A DNA stretch of 19,958 bases, taken from assembly GCF_000186865.1 (NCBI RefSeq), contig NW_008705594.1, positions 113,791 through 133,748 on the forward strand. Reading direction: 5' to 3'. A program made the position numbers and the translations under genes. The stretch is from Aureococcus anophagefferens (Eukaryota; Sar; Pelagophyceae; Pelagomonadales; Pelagomonadaceae). Shown here one piece after another: positions 8,221-14,716 of this stretch. The notes beneath the pieces were generated by a model. It searched no databases. It worked only from the letters and a program-made list of their open reading frames with translations, and had not been told where the DNA came from. Within the stretch, counting starts at the first letter, position 1. Each line of letters starts with the position of its first letter.

Positions 8221-9072
8221 GAGAATAGTCATACAAGTGACTATTGGACCGTCCCTTCGTGTCATGACGACCCTGCACAGTGGGACACTGGCTTACCTAC
8301 AGTTCAAGGTCCAGTCAGTTTCATCCTCAGCATCTTGAGATTGTAGTATGTGTATTCAAATACCAGTTTCGATTATGGCCAAGTTCCCGGTGCTTTGACG
8401 GGTCATAGCGCCGGATTCTTGAGTGCTGCCGTGGTCGCAACTGGCATCGACAGTATCGATGAATTAATGGAAAAAAGCGCACTTGGGCTCGCTATCTCAT
8501 TGAGTAGTTCAGTTGCTCTTGCACGAGCATTCCCCGAGTGCATCTAAGAAACGACTCCAGCCCGATGGAATCTTTCTTTTCCCGCCACGCGCGTCACCGA
8601 TATCAAAACTCTCATTTAAGAGCAGTCTGCGGCAGTGCATGTGGCTGTAATCAACTCACCAACTTCTCTCGTTTTAACTGGCAATAAATCGGATTTGAAT
8701 TGATTTAGTCTAATCGGTCAGTCTGCGGGCTTGCTATGCTTTTATTTGCCAATGTGACATCCAGTCCATCACCGCGAACTTCTATCTCCGTTTCTTTCTG
8801 AAGCTGAAAGAAATCCTGAAAATTAATGATTGCAAAACTCCCTCTTCCAAGGTAAAAATTCCAGATGTTGTATCATAGCTCCCGAGACAGGTCAAGACGT
8901 GAGTAGCCGATTGAAATCTGCGGTTGTAGAAAATGTCTATAGTGGTGTATGCGACTGGCCTCAGGCATTGCTTTCCGTTGATCTTGCATCTAAGGGTTGT
9001 GTCATTTTCCTCGGAGACTCTTCAATATGTGACTGGTATCAATGGAAAAATGCAACACAATTCACTTCATTG
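8221..9072 (+). pseudogene. Acyltransferase domain of fungal FAS / starter-unit (SAT) type
   Basis: Such domains load acyl groups from CoA onto an ACP through a Ser/His pair. Seen: LPTVQGPVSFILSIL (8293-8337), the nucleophile elbow GHSAG (Ser codon 8407-8409) followed by FLSAAVVATG, a central VHVAVINSPTSLVLTG (8635-8682), LPM-stop-HPVHH with the expected histidine region (8746-8775), ETGQDVSSRL and GVCDWPQALL. This order and the AAVVA after the elbow fit FAS/SAT transferases better than modular PKS ATs. Stops are at 8344, 8545, 8617, 8701 and 8755; TAA/TGA at 8824-8829 are bypassed if 8820-8877 is read in the next frame (KVKIPDVVS), which implies two compensating frameshifts. Confidence 0.78.
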
Positions 9073-9189
9073 TGAGTATATTCTGGTGGCCGCCTCGAAT
9101 TTCACAGAAAAACGCACATGAATTGTCAAGGCAATTTAGCACCCCTGGAAGTATCTGTCGATTCCGATCTGAACAGACGCATGCATAGT

Positions 9190-9411
9190 GCCTCTCACCC
9201 TCCAGAGTCAGATTTGGTCAAGATAAGGAGCTTGTGTTGCAAAGTTGGCATGCAATTGCCTTCTGATGAATCTAACTTTTTTATGCATGGTCTGACTTCG
9301 GTTGGGGTCTTTCAGCTTATCTCTCTTGTACGCCACGAATTTGATGCATCGTTTACACCCGAACATCTCAAGGCACATCCAACTATCATGCAACTTGCTG
9401 GCTGGTGTTAG
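9190..9411 (+). pseudogene. Carrier protein domain after the acyltransferase
   Basis: The sequence reads FFMHGLTSVGVFQLISLVRHEF, here split as FFMHGLTSVG (Ser codon 9298-9300) and VFQLISLVR, then LKAHPTIMQLAGW. This matches ACP/PCP carrier domains, including the helix after the Ser and the final PTI..LA turn. The domain is free of stops; TAG at 9409 closes the open run and TGA at 9073 precedes it. Confidence 0.72.
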
Positions 9412-10227
9412 GCGGCGATGAAGAAAACGGTATTCTCATCTGAAATTGTGACACATGAGAATTGCCACCGAGGAGGCCAAATCCTCAGGTACACCGTTTT
9501 AAAAAATGCTCTTGATGCTGCTTCTTTACTTCAGATTGGAGTGTGGCGCATTACAAGGCTCGAGCGTGTATTGTTTTTTTTCTTTCATCACGTCACATAT
9601 GTACACAAGTACTTGGTCTACACACTTCAGTACAGTTCAAATCGGATTTCGACCGTGCCTGTTTACTTCCCACGTACTAGCTTCTATCCACTTAGCATCC
9701 CAAATATGATCATGAGCACAATATCCCCTCCAGTTCCGCCCATCATTGTGAATGAAACCCTACCGGCCCTTGTTGCTAGCCTCGAGAGAGTTGCACAAAA
9801 GTTTCCTATCATTGCAGCTAGGTTCTTCTTGAAATCTGGGTTTCTGTTGCTCAGAATTTGACGTAAGAGTAGTGTCGTCTTTTGAGTTTAATCCGCACCA
9901 GCGAGGCCTTCATCCCAGGCTTCAATCCGTGAGCGCCTTTGATTAGGAATGAGACGTTCTGGTCTGAGATTTCAATGTGAAATTTGGGCGCTCGCGTGGT
10001 TGGATTACATTCTACTCCTCGCCAACATGGTTCTATCTTTGCCGGTTTTTGGTGTATCCGTGCGATTTGACCATATTTGCGGCTGGATCATGCAGCTAGA
10101 GCTGAACCATGTGGTTTTTTATGCACCGAGTATTGGTCAATTTTTACGTCTCTGGGGCGAAGCGTTACTGGAGCCCACACCCAATCCGGCACATCTCACC
10201 TTTGGACTTCTGAATGCAAAACTCCTT
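9412..10227 (+). pseudogene. Probable BAHD/trichothecene-acetyltransferase-type acyltransferase remnant
   Basis: The N-terminal signature reads FYPLSIPNMIMSTIS and then LPALVASLERVAQKFP followed by IIAARF (9685-9825), like the LSxxD ... L..SL...L..FP.LAGRL block of BAHD-family transferases. A second block, GVSVRFDHICG (10,051-10,083) and IGQFLRLWGEA (10,132-10,164), resembles the HxxxDG region and the helix after it, but the catalytic Asp position is Gly. Between them the best reading changes frame (9851-9940 reads EFDVRVVSSFEFNP in another frame), so indels have accumulated here. The C-terminal DFGWG motif was not found. A terminal ester-forming transferase would make sense as a chain-release step; this is inference. 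Confidence 0.5.
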
Positions 10228-11172
10228 TAGTGGATGCACGAGGCTGATTTTGTTCCTGCAGCTTCTGAAGAGTAATTATACAACAATACGAACTTCACAC
10301 CACGTGAGTATTTTGGCATCAGCTTCCAAATGCAGAAGCATCCCATCACTGGTCTTAATTACAAGCAGGCGATGCTCTTGAGATCACTTGAGGTCTTAAC
10401 AAAGCAGCTACCATGCTGCTACGGAGGAATACACATTATTGAGAATCCAGCAGCGTAACTCATGAGCGGGCTCGGGCAAGATGCAGATCTCTCGGTGCTA
10501 GGTTGGTGGCTGCCTTCATCCTATTACCTTTAGACGCATCCACAGACCGATCTCAAGATGGAAGTCTTAAACCTGTGGTAGATATTCGAAAAGAACATGG
10601 CAGCTATGGCCAATGGAACTTATTGAAAATCACTGCAGGCTTGCTGGTTGTAGAAAATGGCACTCGTATACCACAACTGCACCTCACGCTATGCCTTGGG
10701 AGGCAGTTTTAATCCACTGAATTGGGCAACCATATTATCTCATGTTCTGAATGATATTGGTAAGCAAAAGGACGACTGCATTTTTGTGTGTTGATTGAAT
10801 GTTCAAGTGTTAGATCTGCCAGAGCCCTTTAGATGGGCCGTACAGCCACACACGCTCAGCGAAATTGATGAAGCCGCTACGTGTAAACTCTCCTCGTATA
10901 TTACATAGTGAAATGGGCCCATCTCTTCTTATCTCAACATTGCGGACATAAGCCCCGAACAATTTCAGGTGACTCTGGGAATAACTTCCTTCGACATATC
11001 GGGCGAGTTGTGTCATAATAGTGGCTGTGGCGATAATTTGTCTTACTTCAAATGCAAGAGTGAAGGGGATATCCTTTCTCAGCGAAGCAGCGGCCCAGCC
11101 CTCGGATTGGCTTCTCTAACTAGCAGTGCCAGGGCAAAGGGCAAAGTGAATCACAGGGCGAGAAAGACATAG
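10228..11172 (+). pseudogene. C-terminal tail of the PKS frame, unassigned
   Basis: The main frame remains protein-like, for example FTPREYFGISFQMQKHP (10,297-10,347), LNYKQAMLLRSLEVLTKQL and LGGSFNPLNWATILSHV. Stops lie at 10,228, 10,273, 10,456, 10,531, 10,579, 10,624, 10,651, 10,792, 10,906, 10,909 and 11,170. It may be the rest of the acyltransferase or another domain; I recognise no motif. The end at 11,172 is only the last stop in this frame before the sequence changes character. Confidence 0.4.
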
Positions 11173-11403
11173 CAGTACGTCGTCCATGGGAACCAAAGGA
11201 GGGCAGGTATTGACGCCATTTGATATGAATGCGCAGCCGCCAATTAATACTGGTTGCCGGCGGCGAGTACACTAGGCTAAGTAGCATCTGGTTTGCAATG
11301 CCATGTTCTTCGGTCAATTCAACGTTTTTCGTGAGCGGTAGGGCAAGTTTATTAGGCATACTTGCTGCTATTATTACTAGTACTATATAATTATTTAAAT
11401 AGC
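11173..11403. other. Junction between PKS remnant and virus-like insertion
   Basis: No gene is supported here. A 51-codon plus-strand ORF (about 11,229-11,390) and part of a longer minus-strand ORF overlap it, but neither resembles a family I know. The last 30 bases before 11,404 are very AT-rich (ACTATATAATTATTTAAAT), possibly a promoter of the insertion or simply its flank. Confidence 0.4.
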
Positions 11404-11412
11404 AAGAACCTA

Positions 11413-11430
11413 ATCGCGCTGCGTGACGAG
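11413..11430 (+). repeat. Direct repeat, left copy (GC hairpin)
   Basis: The 18 bases match 14,360-14,377 at 17 positions. The core TCGCG-CTG-CGTGA nearly folds on itself (one G-T pair). The similarity continues weakly, with CCCAAA and GTAGAA blocks downstream of both copies. Confidence 0.75.
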
Positions 11431-11597
11431 TCCCCAAAGTAGAAGCGGAGGACGACGCACCGCTCTTCAGCCAGGTGAATCCCAAGAGGAAGAAACGAGA
11501 ACCAAGATGGTGCTCCGACCTAAACAACGTCACCAAGCAGATTGACGAATCAATCGAATTGCTTTCAAACGAACCCGAACATATATTCAGGTCATAA
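11427..11597 (+). pseudogene. 5'-truncated end of an unknown gene of the insertion
   Basis: An open frame with no start codon begins right after a TGA inside the left direct repeat and ends at TAA 11,595-11,597. It encodes 56 residues of protein-like sequence, including a basic NPKRKKREPRWCSDLNN and a helical KQIDESIELLSNEPEH. It stops 28 bases before the methyltransferase ATG, the compact spacing of viral genes. Loss of the 5' part at the repeat suggests that a recombination event at the repeat cut the gene. Family unknown. Confidence 0.5.
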
Positions 11598-11625
11598 GAC
11601 ACCATTTATTTCCGCCACCTACTAT

Positions 11626-12243
11626 ATGCGACTCCTCGAACTATTTTCAGGCACTCACAGCGTTGGGAAAGTGGCAAAAAAAATGGGCTGGGAGGTGACC
11701 TCTTTGGACCTGCGAAACGCTGACATCAACTGCGATATTATGAATTGGGACTATTCCCACATTCCCGCGGGATACTACGACGCTATTTGGAGTTCGCCCC
11801 CTTGTGAGAAATTCTCTCATCTCCGCCGTTCTTGGATTGGACGCAAGTTAAAAGCCTTTGGAGACGTGCCAGTGACTGCCGAGATGCTCAACGAGGATAT
11901 GGTGGCAAACGGTCTGCCAATTCTACGAAAAACCGAAAATATCATAAATACCCTAAAGCCTAAATACTGGTTTATTGAGAATCCTAAAAACGGTCGAATG
12001 AAAGAGTTTATATCTAATAGACCCTACGTTGATGTCGATTACTGCCAATACGGTTTCGATTATCGCAAATCTACCCGAATCTGGACGAACGTTCCGTATA
12101 TCGGAAAAACGTGTAAATGCCAAACTCCCCACAAAGCCTCCCTCGGGCATTCTACCAGCATTAATCTAAAAACGAAATACAGGATTCCCGCCCCCTTAGT
12201 GAGAGAACTACTAACTAACATTACCCCGCCGTCAACTAACTAA
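11626..12243 (+). CDS. DNA (cytosine-5) methyltransferase, small viral/phage type
   Basis: It transfers a methyl group from S-adenosylmethionine to cytosine C5 in DNA. The 205-residue protein opens directly with the cofactor-binding motif LLELFSGTHSVG (residues 3-14), followed by the acidic residue of SLDL, the catalytic SSPPC (56-60, Cys60), WFIENP (115-120, the ENV motif variant), QYGFDYRKSTRIWTN (141-155), a CKC..PH segment and KYRIP near the end. It is shorter than cellular C5 methyltransferases and resembles compact enzymes of phages and large algal viruses. An upstream in-frame ATG (11,542) would overlap the truncated gene end, so I prefer 11,626. It may modify viral or host DNA; no restriction partner is visible. 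Confidence 0.88.
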   Translation: MRLLELFSGTHSVGKVAKKMGWEVTSLDLRNADINCDIMNWDYSHIPAGYYDAIWSSPPCEKFSHLRRSWIGRKLKAFGDVPVTAEMLNEDMVANGLPILRKTENIINTLKPKYWFIENPKNGRMKEFISNRPYVDVDYCQYGFDYRKSTRIWTNVPYIGKTCKCQTPHKASLGHSTSINLKTKYRIPAPLVRELLTNITPPSTN

Positions 12244-12309
12244 ATTTTTTTCTCAAATTGGTCGGTGTCATTCGCAGGGTCAAATACTCAAATACACAAA
12301 AACACATTT

Positions 12310-12525
12310 TCAGTCGCTGTCCACCGTTTCTTGCGAGTTTGGCACAAAGTCACTGTCTTGACTATTGTCGTAAATTGGCTGTGAGTCCTCCTCCTCCTCT
12401 TGCTTACATAAACGCTGAATGCGCACTATTGCCTCTGTCTTTGCCACACGGTCTGCGGGCAGAAATTTCATTATCAATTTGAACAATTCATTCGGCACTC
12501 TTTTGAAAGGAGATGGTGGTGGTCA
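12310..12525 (-). pseudogene. C-terminal 70-codon extension of the acidic protein, behind a TGA
   Basis: Reading the minus strand past the TGA at 12,525-12,523 in the same frame gives 70 more sense codons to the next stop at 12,312-12,310. The sequence is protein-like: a helical part NELFKLIMKFLP, KTEAIVRIQRLCKQ, then an acidic Ser/Gln-rich end. There is no ATG at its start (only a GTG), so it is better read as the severed tail of the upstream gene than as a gene of its own. Confidence 0.6.
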
Positions 12526-13842
12526 ATTAGCAATGACATCGTTATACAAGCAGTTTACAGAAAGACGCACTGCTGGAATTCTTAAAAAATATGGATTAAC
12601 AGCACAACCCATTTCAGCATATCCTTCTGTGTCGATTTTTACACCAAAATTCCACGCGTGTTTTTCGTCAGTCCAATCGCACACGAAAAAATGCCCACCT
12701 CCCTTGCTTTTAGTGAACAAATACATTTCGGTGTTTTGTTTGTATTTAAACACCTCCTTTGCCTTTTCAATCCACATCAGACTTCTTTTGTCAAGACTGT
12801 TGCGAAGACGATACTCTCTCTCCATAAAGTCATCCAATGCGTCATCAGTCTCATCCCAAAAGACATATAAACATCCATGATTATATTCATAAGTCACTTT
12901 TTTGTAAAATTCAATTATGTTAAAATTCGTTCGCAATTCATTCGCCATCTCTGTCATCTTGTCCTCAACCTCCCCATTCTCATATTTAATCTTGACCATT
13001 GTGTCATTATCAGAGTCAACGTAAAACTCGTTTACAGTCCCAATAACAAGTTTCTTGTCAAACAACTGAACAACTTTATCGCCTTTTGTCAATTTCGCAA
13101 TATTTTCTGTTTCGCCTTTTTTCACATTAGTATCGTCGTTTAGCACAGTCTCATCGTCGCTTTCCTCCACGTCTGGTTTACTTTCGTCAGGGTCTGTGTA
13201 GGTCTCCTCGTATTTGCCGTCTACATAGCGATACCAATAAGCGATGGAATCCTTGTCAACGTCTTTAATCCAAGGAATGTCGCCGTCGTCTTTTTTCTCC
13301 TCCTGTCCTCCGTCTGTCAGTGGTTTCTTGTCATCAGTGCTTGTCACAGGACTTACCACAGGAATTACAGTGTTGTTGGCGACCGCGACATTGTTTGGAT
13401 TATAAAGGCAATGCTTACTACTTCTCCGAGAATGTTCCATCCCTTTAATCTTAGCATTTTTACAGTCACACAATTTCTCCTTTTTTTGGGGCTTTTTAGG
13501 ACTAACAGTTAAACTCTGCGAGGCGGTAGGACTTGCGGTGGTCGCTTTTGTATCCGCTTTGGCGACACTCGCTTTTCCTAACTCCGCTATGCGCTTGTTT
13601 TGGTCCTCCACAATCTCGTGTAAATCCTGCCTTTCTTTCTCGTTCTTAGCCCATATATTCACGGCGACCTCGGTAATCTTTCGTCCTTTTAGGAAAATCG
13701 TGTCCCTCGTCGGTTCGTCTAAACCTTTGACCAAGTCATTAATCTCTGCCACAAGCCGATTGATATCATCTGGTTGGTCAGAGGCAGGACTGTTGTCATC
13801 ATTATCATCATCATCTGGCGTTTGGGACGCATACGTAGACAT
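12523..13842 (-). CDS. Acidic protein with Zn-knuckle-like motif and Tudor/SH3-like stretch
   Basis: This is a 439-residue protein of unknown function. Visible parts: an acidic N-terminus (D10-D16 region), a helical probable coiled coil around residues 25-90, a Thr/Ser/Lys linker, a Cys/His cluster C125-x-C127 ... H137 ... H144-C145 that could bind zinc, a highly acidic linker (about 160-245), a beta-rich stretch 251-300 beginning LTKGDKVVQLFDKK that resembles Tudor/KOW-type small barrels, and a globular C-terminal part rich in Trp and Tyr. It converges on the methyltransferase gene. The ATG at 13,842 is followed by a good open frame. The TGA end may be premature, since the frame continues for 70 codons. 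Nucleic-acid or chromatin binding is a guess from the motifs. Confidence 0.72.
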   Translation of the reverse strand: MSTYASQTPDDDDNDDNSPASDQPDDINRLVAEINDLVKGLDEPTRDTIFLKGRKITEVAVNIWAKNEKERQDLHEIVEDQNKRIAELGKASVAKADTKATTASPTASQSLTVSPKKPQKKEKLCDCKNAKIKGMEHSRRSSKHCLYNPNNVAVANNTVIPVVSPVTSTDDKKPLTDGGQEEKKDDGDIPWIKDVDKDSIAYWYRYVDGKYEETYTDPDESKPDVEESDDETVLNDDTNVKKGETENIAKLTKGDKVVQLFDKKLVIGTVNEFYVDSDNDTMVKIKYENGEVEDKMTEMANELRTNFNIIEFYKKVTYEYNHGCLYVFWDETDDALDDFMEREYRLRNSLDKRSLMWIEKAKEVFKYKQNTEMYLFTKSKGGGHFFVCDWTDEKHAWNFGVKIDTEGYAEMGCAVNPYFLRIPAVRLSVNCLYNDVIAN

Positions 13843-14119
13843 TACACGCTAATTTACCATATGCGGGGATTATCTACGGGATATAATTAGATACTGGATA
13901 TACTGATAATGCTATTTTTATTAGCATCCCAAATTCCCCGTATTTTACATAGCCCCCTATATTCCCAGCCCCCAGTAGCCCCGAGTAGCCCCAATATAGG
14001 TTCAACATCAGCCCAAATCGGCACGGTGAAGCACACATCAACATCGACCCAAAAAAGCACAATGATGTTAAGTATCTTATTTAGTTGAAGTCAAGGTGAA
14101 GGCAAGTTGAAGGTGATAT
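13843..14119. promoter_or_regulatory. Intergenic region upstream of the acidic-protein gene
   Basis: No gene is visible. It is AT-rich near the gene start (ATATAATTAG around 13,881), which could serve as a promoter for the minus-strand gene. It also contains a small hairpin at 13,909-13,927, CCCC-rich repeats with AGTAGCCCC twice near 13,975-13,992, and GGTTCAACATCAGC at 13,999-14,012, which resembles the inverted-repeat arms at 14,627-14,688. Confidence 0.4.
13909..13927. repeat. Small hairpin upstream of the acidic-protein gene
   Basis: ATGCTA and TAGCAT form a perfect 6-bp stem around a 7-base AT loop. Its role, if any, is unknown. Confidence 0.5.
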
Positions 14120-14207
14120 CATATGGTATCCTCCCCATATCCCCCGCCTTGTTTATCCCCCGTGCGGGGGATAAACAAGGCGGGGGATATGGGGAGGATA
14201 CCATATG
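14120..14207. repeat. Perfect 42-bp inverted repeat with 4-nt loop
   Basis: The left arm (14,120-14,161) and right arm (14,166-14,207) are perfect reverse complements, with loop GTGC. Bases just outside do not pair. The arms carry CCCCC/GGGGG blocks and start with CATATG. The right arm, read on the minus strand, encodes the last residues of the small ORF at 14,153-14,332, whose stop lies in the left arm. Mimivirus transcripts are known to be polyadenylated at hairpins (the 'hairpin rule'), so a transcript end for that ORF is a reasonable guess; a replication or resolution site is another. Confidence 0.9.
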
Positions 14208-14332
14208 TAGATAGGAGACTCGTCAATAAATTTATAAACGGGATTGTTATTGTAAAGTGCTTCCTCCTTTTGATTGTCAAAGTATTCAATACCCCATTCA
14301 CTAAAAGGCAAGTATTCGTATTTTGATTTCAT
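14153..14332 (-). CDS. Small ORF ending inside the 42-bp hairpin, unknown function
   Basis: From ATG at 14,332 it encodes 59 residues beginning MKSKYEYLPFSEWGIEYF and ending in Pro- and Tyr-rich YPPHIPRLVYPPHGG, which comes from the hairpin arm. The frame is also open upstream (non-ATG) through the right direct repeat, encoding LVAQRDIKTLLAYRH, so the 59-residue version may be the downstream part of a longer gene cut by rearrangement. The first 40 residues look like real protein; the tail may exist only because the hairpin happens to be open. No family recognised. Confidence 0.45.
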   Translation of the reverse strand: MKSKYEYLPFSEWGIEYFDNQKEEALYNNNPVYKFIDESPIYIWYPPHIPRLVYPPHGG

Positions 14333-14359
14333 ATGACGGTAAGCGAGAAGGGTTTTGAT

Positions 14360-14377
14360 ATCGCGCTGCGCGACGAG
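14360..14377 (+). repeat. Direct repeat, right copy (perfect small hairpin)
   Basis: It is the partner of 11,413-11,430. In this copy TCGCG-CTG-CGCGA is a perfect 5-bp stem with a 3-base loop. A second small hairpin of the same build (GTGGC-GTA-GCCAC) lies at 14,415-14,427, just inside the inverted terminal motif. Confidence 0.75.
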
Positions 14378-14427
14378 CACGTTTTTTTCCCAAAATAGTA
14401 GAAATTGCGGGTGCGTGGCGTAGCCAC

Positions 14428-14438
14428 ATTAGGTTCTT
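14428..14438 (-). repeat. Candidate right terminal inverted repeat of the insertion
   Basis: ATTAGGTTCTT is the exact reverse complement of 11,404-11,414. In the next 14-15 bases inward about eight or nine positions also match. Eleven bases could recur by chance in 3 kb, but its place at both composition boundaries supports a real terminus. Confidence 0.45.
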
Positions 14439-14522
14439 CCAGTACCCTATTCGGGTCTGGTCTTCTAACGGATAGTTAGATACCGATTTATATCAGACTA
14501 ATGATACCCTTTTATATAAGCA

Positions 14523-14562
14523 TGATACTTCCCCGTATCACCAATGATACTTTTCAGTATCA
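14523..14562. repeat. Two tandem TGATAC-N6-GTATCA hairpins
   Basis: Both have perfect 6-bp stems and 6-base loops, with start points 22 bases apart. Such paired dyads can be protein-binding sites or repeat debris; nothing nearby decides between them. Confidence 0.65.
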
Positions 14563-14626
14563 CCATATCAAGAATGATACAAGATATAGAATGGTAAAAA
14601 AGATATGGAATGATACATATCATTCG

Positions 14627-14688
14627 GGTTCAATGTCAGCATATTAGCCAAAATGCCGACATTGAACGCAAAATGCTGACATTGAACC
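14627..14688. repeat. 16-bp inverted repeat with an internal third copy
   Basis: GGTTCAATGTCAGCAT (14,627-14,642) is perfectly inverted at 14,673-14,688. A near-identical direct copy of the right arm, ATGCCGACATTGAAC, lies between them (14,653-14,667). A related sequence occurs at 13,999-14,012 inside the insertion. Confidence 0.8.
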
Positions 14689-14716
14689 AAAAAATCTTCT
14701 GTTGCTTGTGTTGAAT

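Larger units (their letters stand above)
1..11172 (+). pseudogene. Decayed intron-containing modular polyketide synthase, partial at the left edge
   Basis: This is one giant multidomain gene that would have built a polyketide on carrier-bound thioesters. Domain order is KS (C-terminal half), unassigned stretch, crotonase, ACP, ACP, crotonase, KS, ACP, ACP-like, FAS/SAT-type acyltransferase, carrier, BAHD-like acyltransferase, unassigned tail. Anchors from 601 to about 9,830 share the frame that starts at base 1, apart from KS segments displaced by introns and a short displaced piece near 8,820-8,877. That frame holds roughly 80 stops between 541 and 11,170, about half the number expected at random and much sparser inside domains. 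Local frame changes also appear after 9,850. Because catalytic motifs are well preserved, decay looks recent. Function as a PKS is inferred from the motifs; the product and the true gene ends are unknown. Confidence 0.9.
11404..14438. mobile_element. Virus-like insertion (giant-virus, virophage or polinton-like origin)
   Basis: This block differs from its surroundings: AT-richer, intronless, tightly packed genes on both strands, a viral-type C5 methyltransferase, an acidic low-complexity protein, and strong hairpins. AAGAACCTAAT at 11,404-11,414 recurs inverted at 14,428-14,438, and the following 15 bases are partly matched, so these may be terminal inverted repeats. ATCGCGCTGCG[TC]GACGAG occurs as a direct repeat at 11,413-11,430 and 14,360-14,377. 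No capsid, ATPase, integrase or polymerase gene is present, so it is a fragment or a cargo region. No target-site duplication is obvious. Confidence 0.6.
14439..14716. repeat. Cluster of small inverted repeats, no gene
   Basis: This AT-rich stretch has no supported coding sequence. It contains two adjacent hairpins of the form TGATAC-N6-GTATCA (14,523-14,540 and 14,545-14,562), further GATAC/GATAT half-sites to about 14,620, and a 16-bp inverted repeat (14,627-14,688). It could be a foldback or MITE-like remnant at the edge of the insertion. Confidence 0.6.

Noticed and set aside
541..11172. A ciliate-like code with reassigned stops that would make the PKS intact
   Set aside because: TAA and TAG at Gln positions would fit, but TGA falls at Arg rather than Trp positions, no known nuclear code reads TGA as Arg, and the RND gene is fully readable in the standard code. 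Local frameshifts in the PKS also argue for decay.
11120..11605. A 161-codon minus-strand ORF across the left junction
   Set aside because: It spans the PKS end, the AT-rich junction and the insertion, overlaps the better-supported plus-strand gene end, and shows no recognisable motif.
11542..11625. Upstream ATG as the methyltransferase start
   Set aside because: It overlaps the end of the truncated upstream gene and adds residues before the LLELFSG motif, which starts right after ATG 11,626.
12310..12498. A separate 62-residue minus-strand gene
   Set aside because: It lacks an ATG and lies in the same frame as the acidic protein just after a TGA, so it is better read as that protein's tail.
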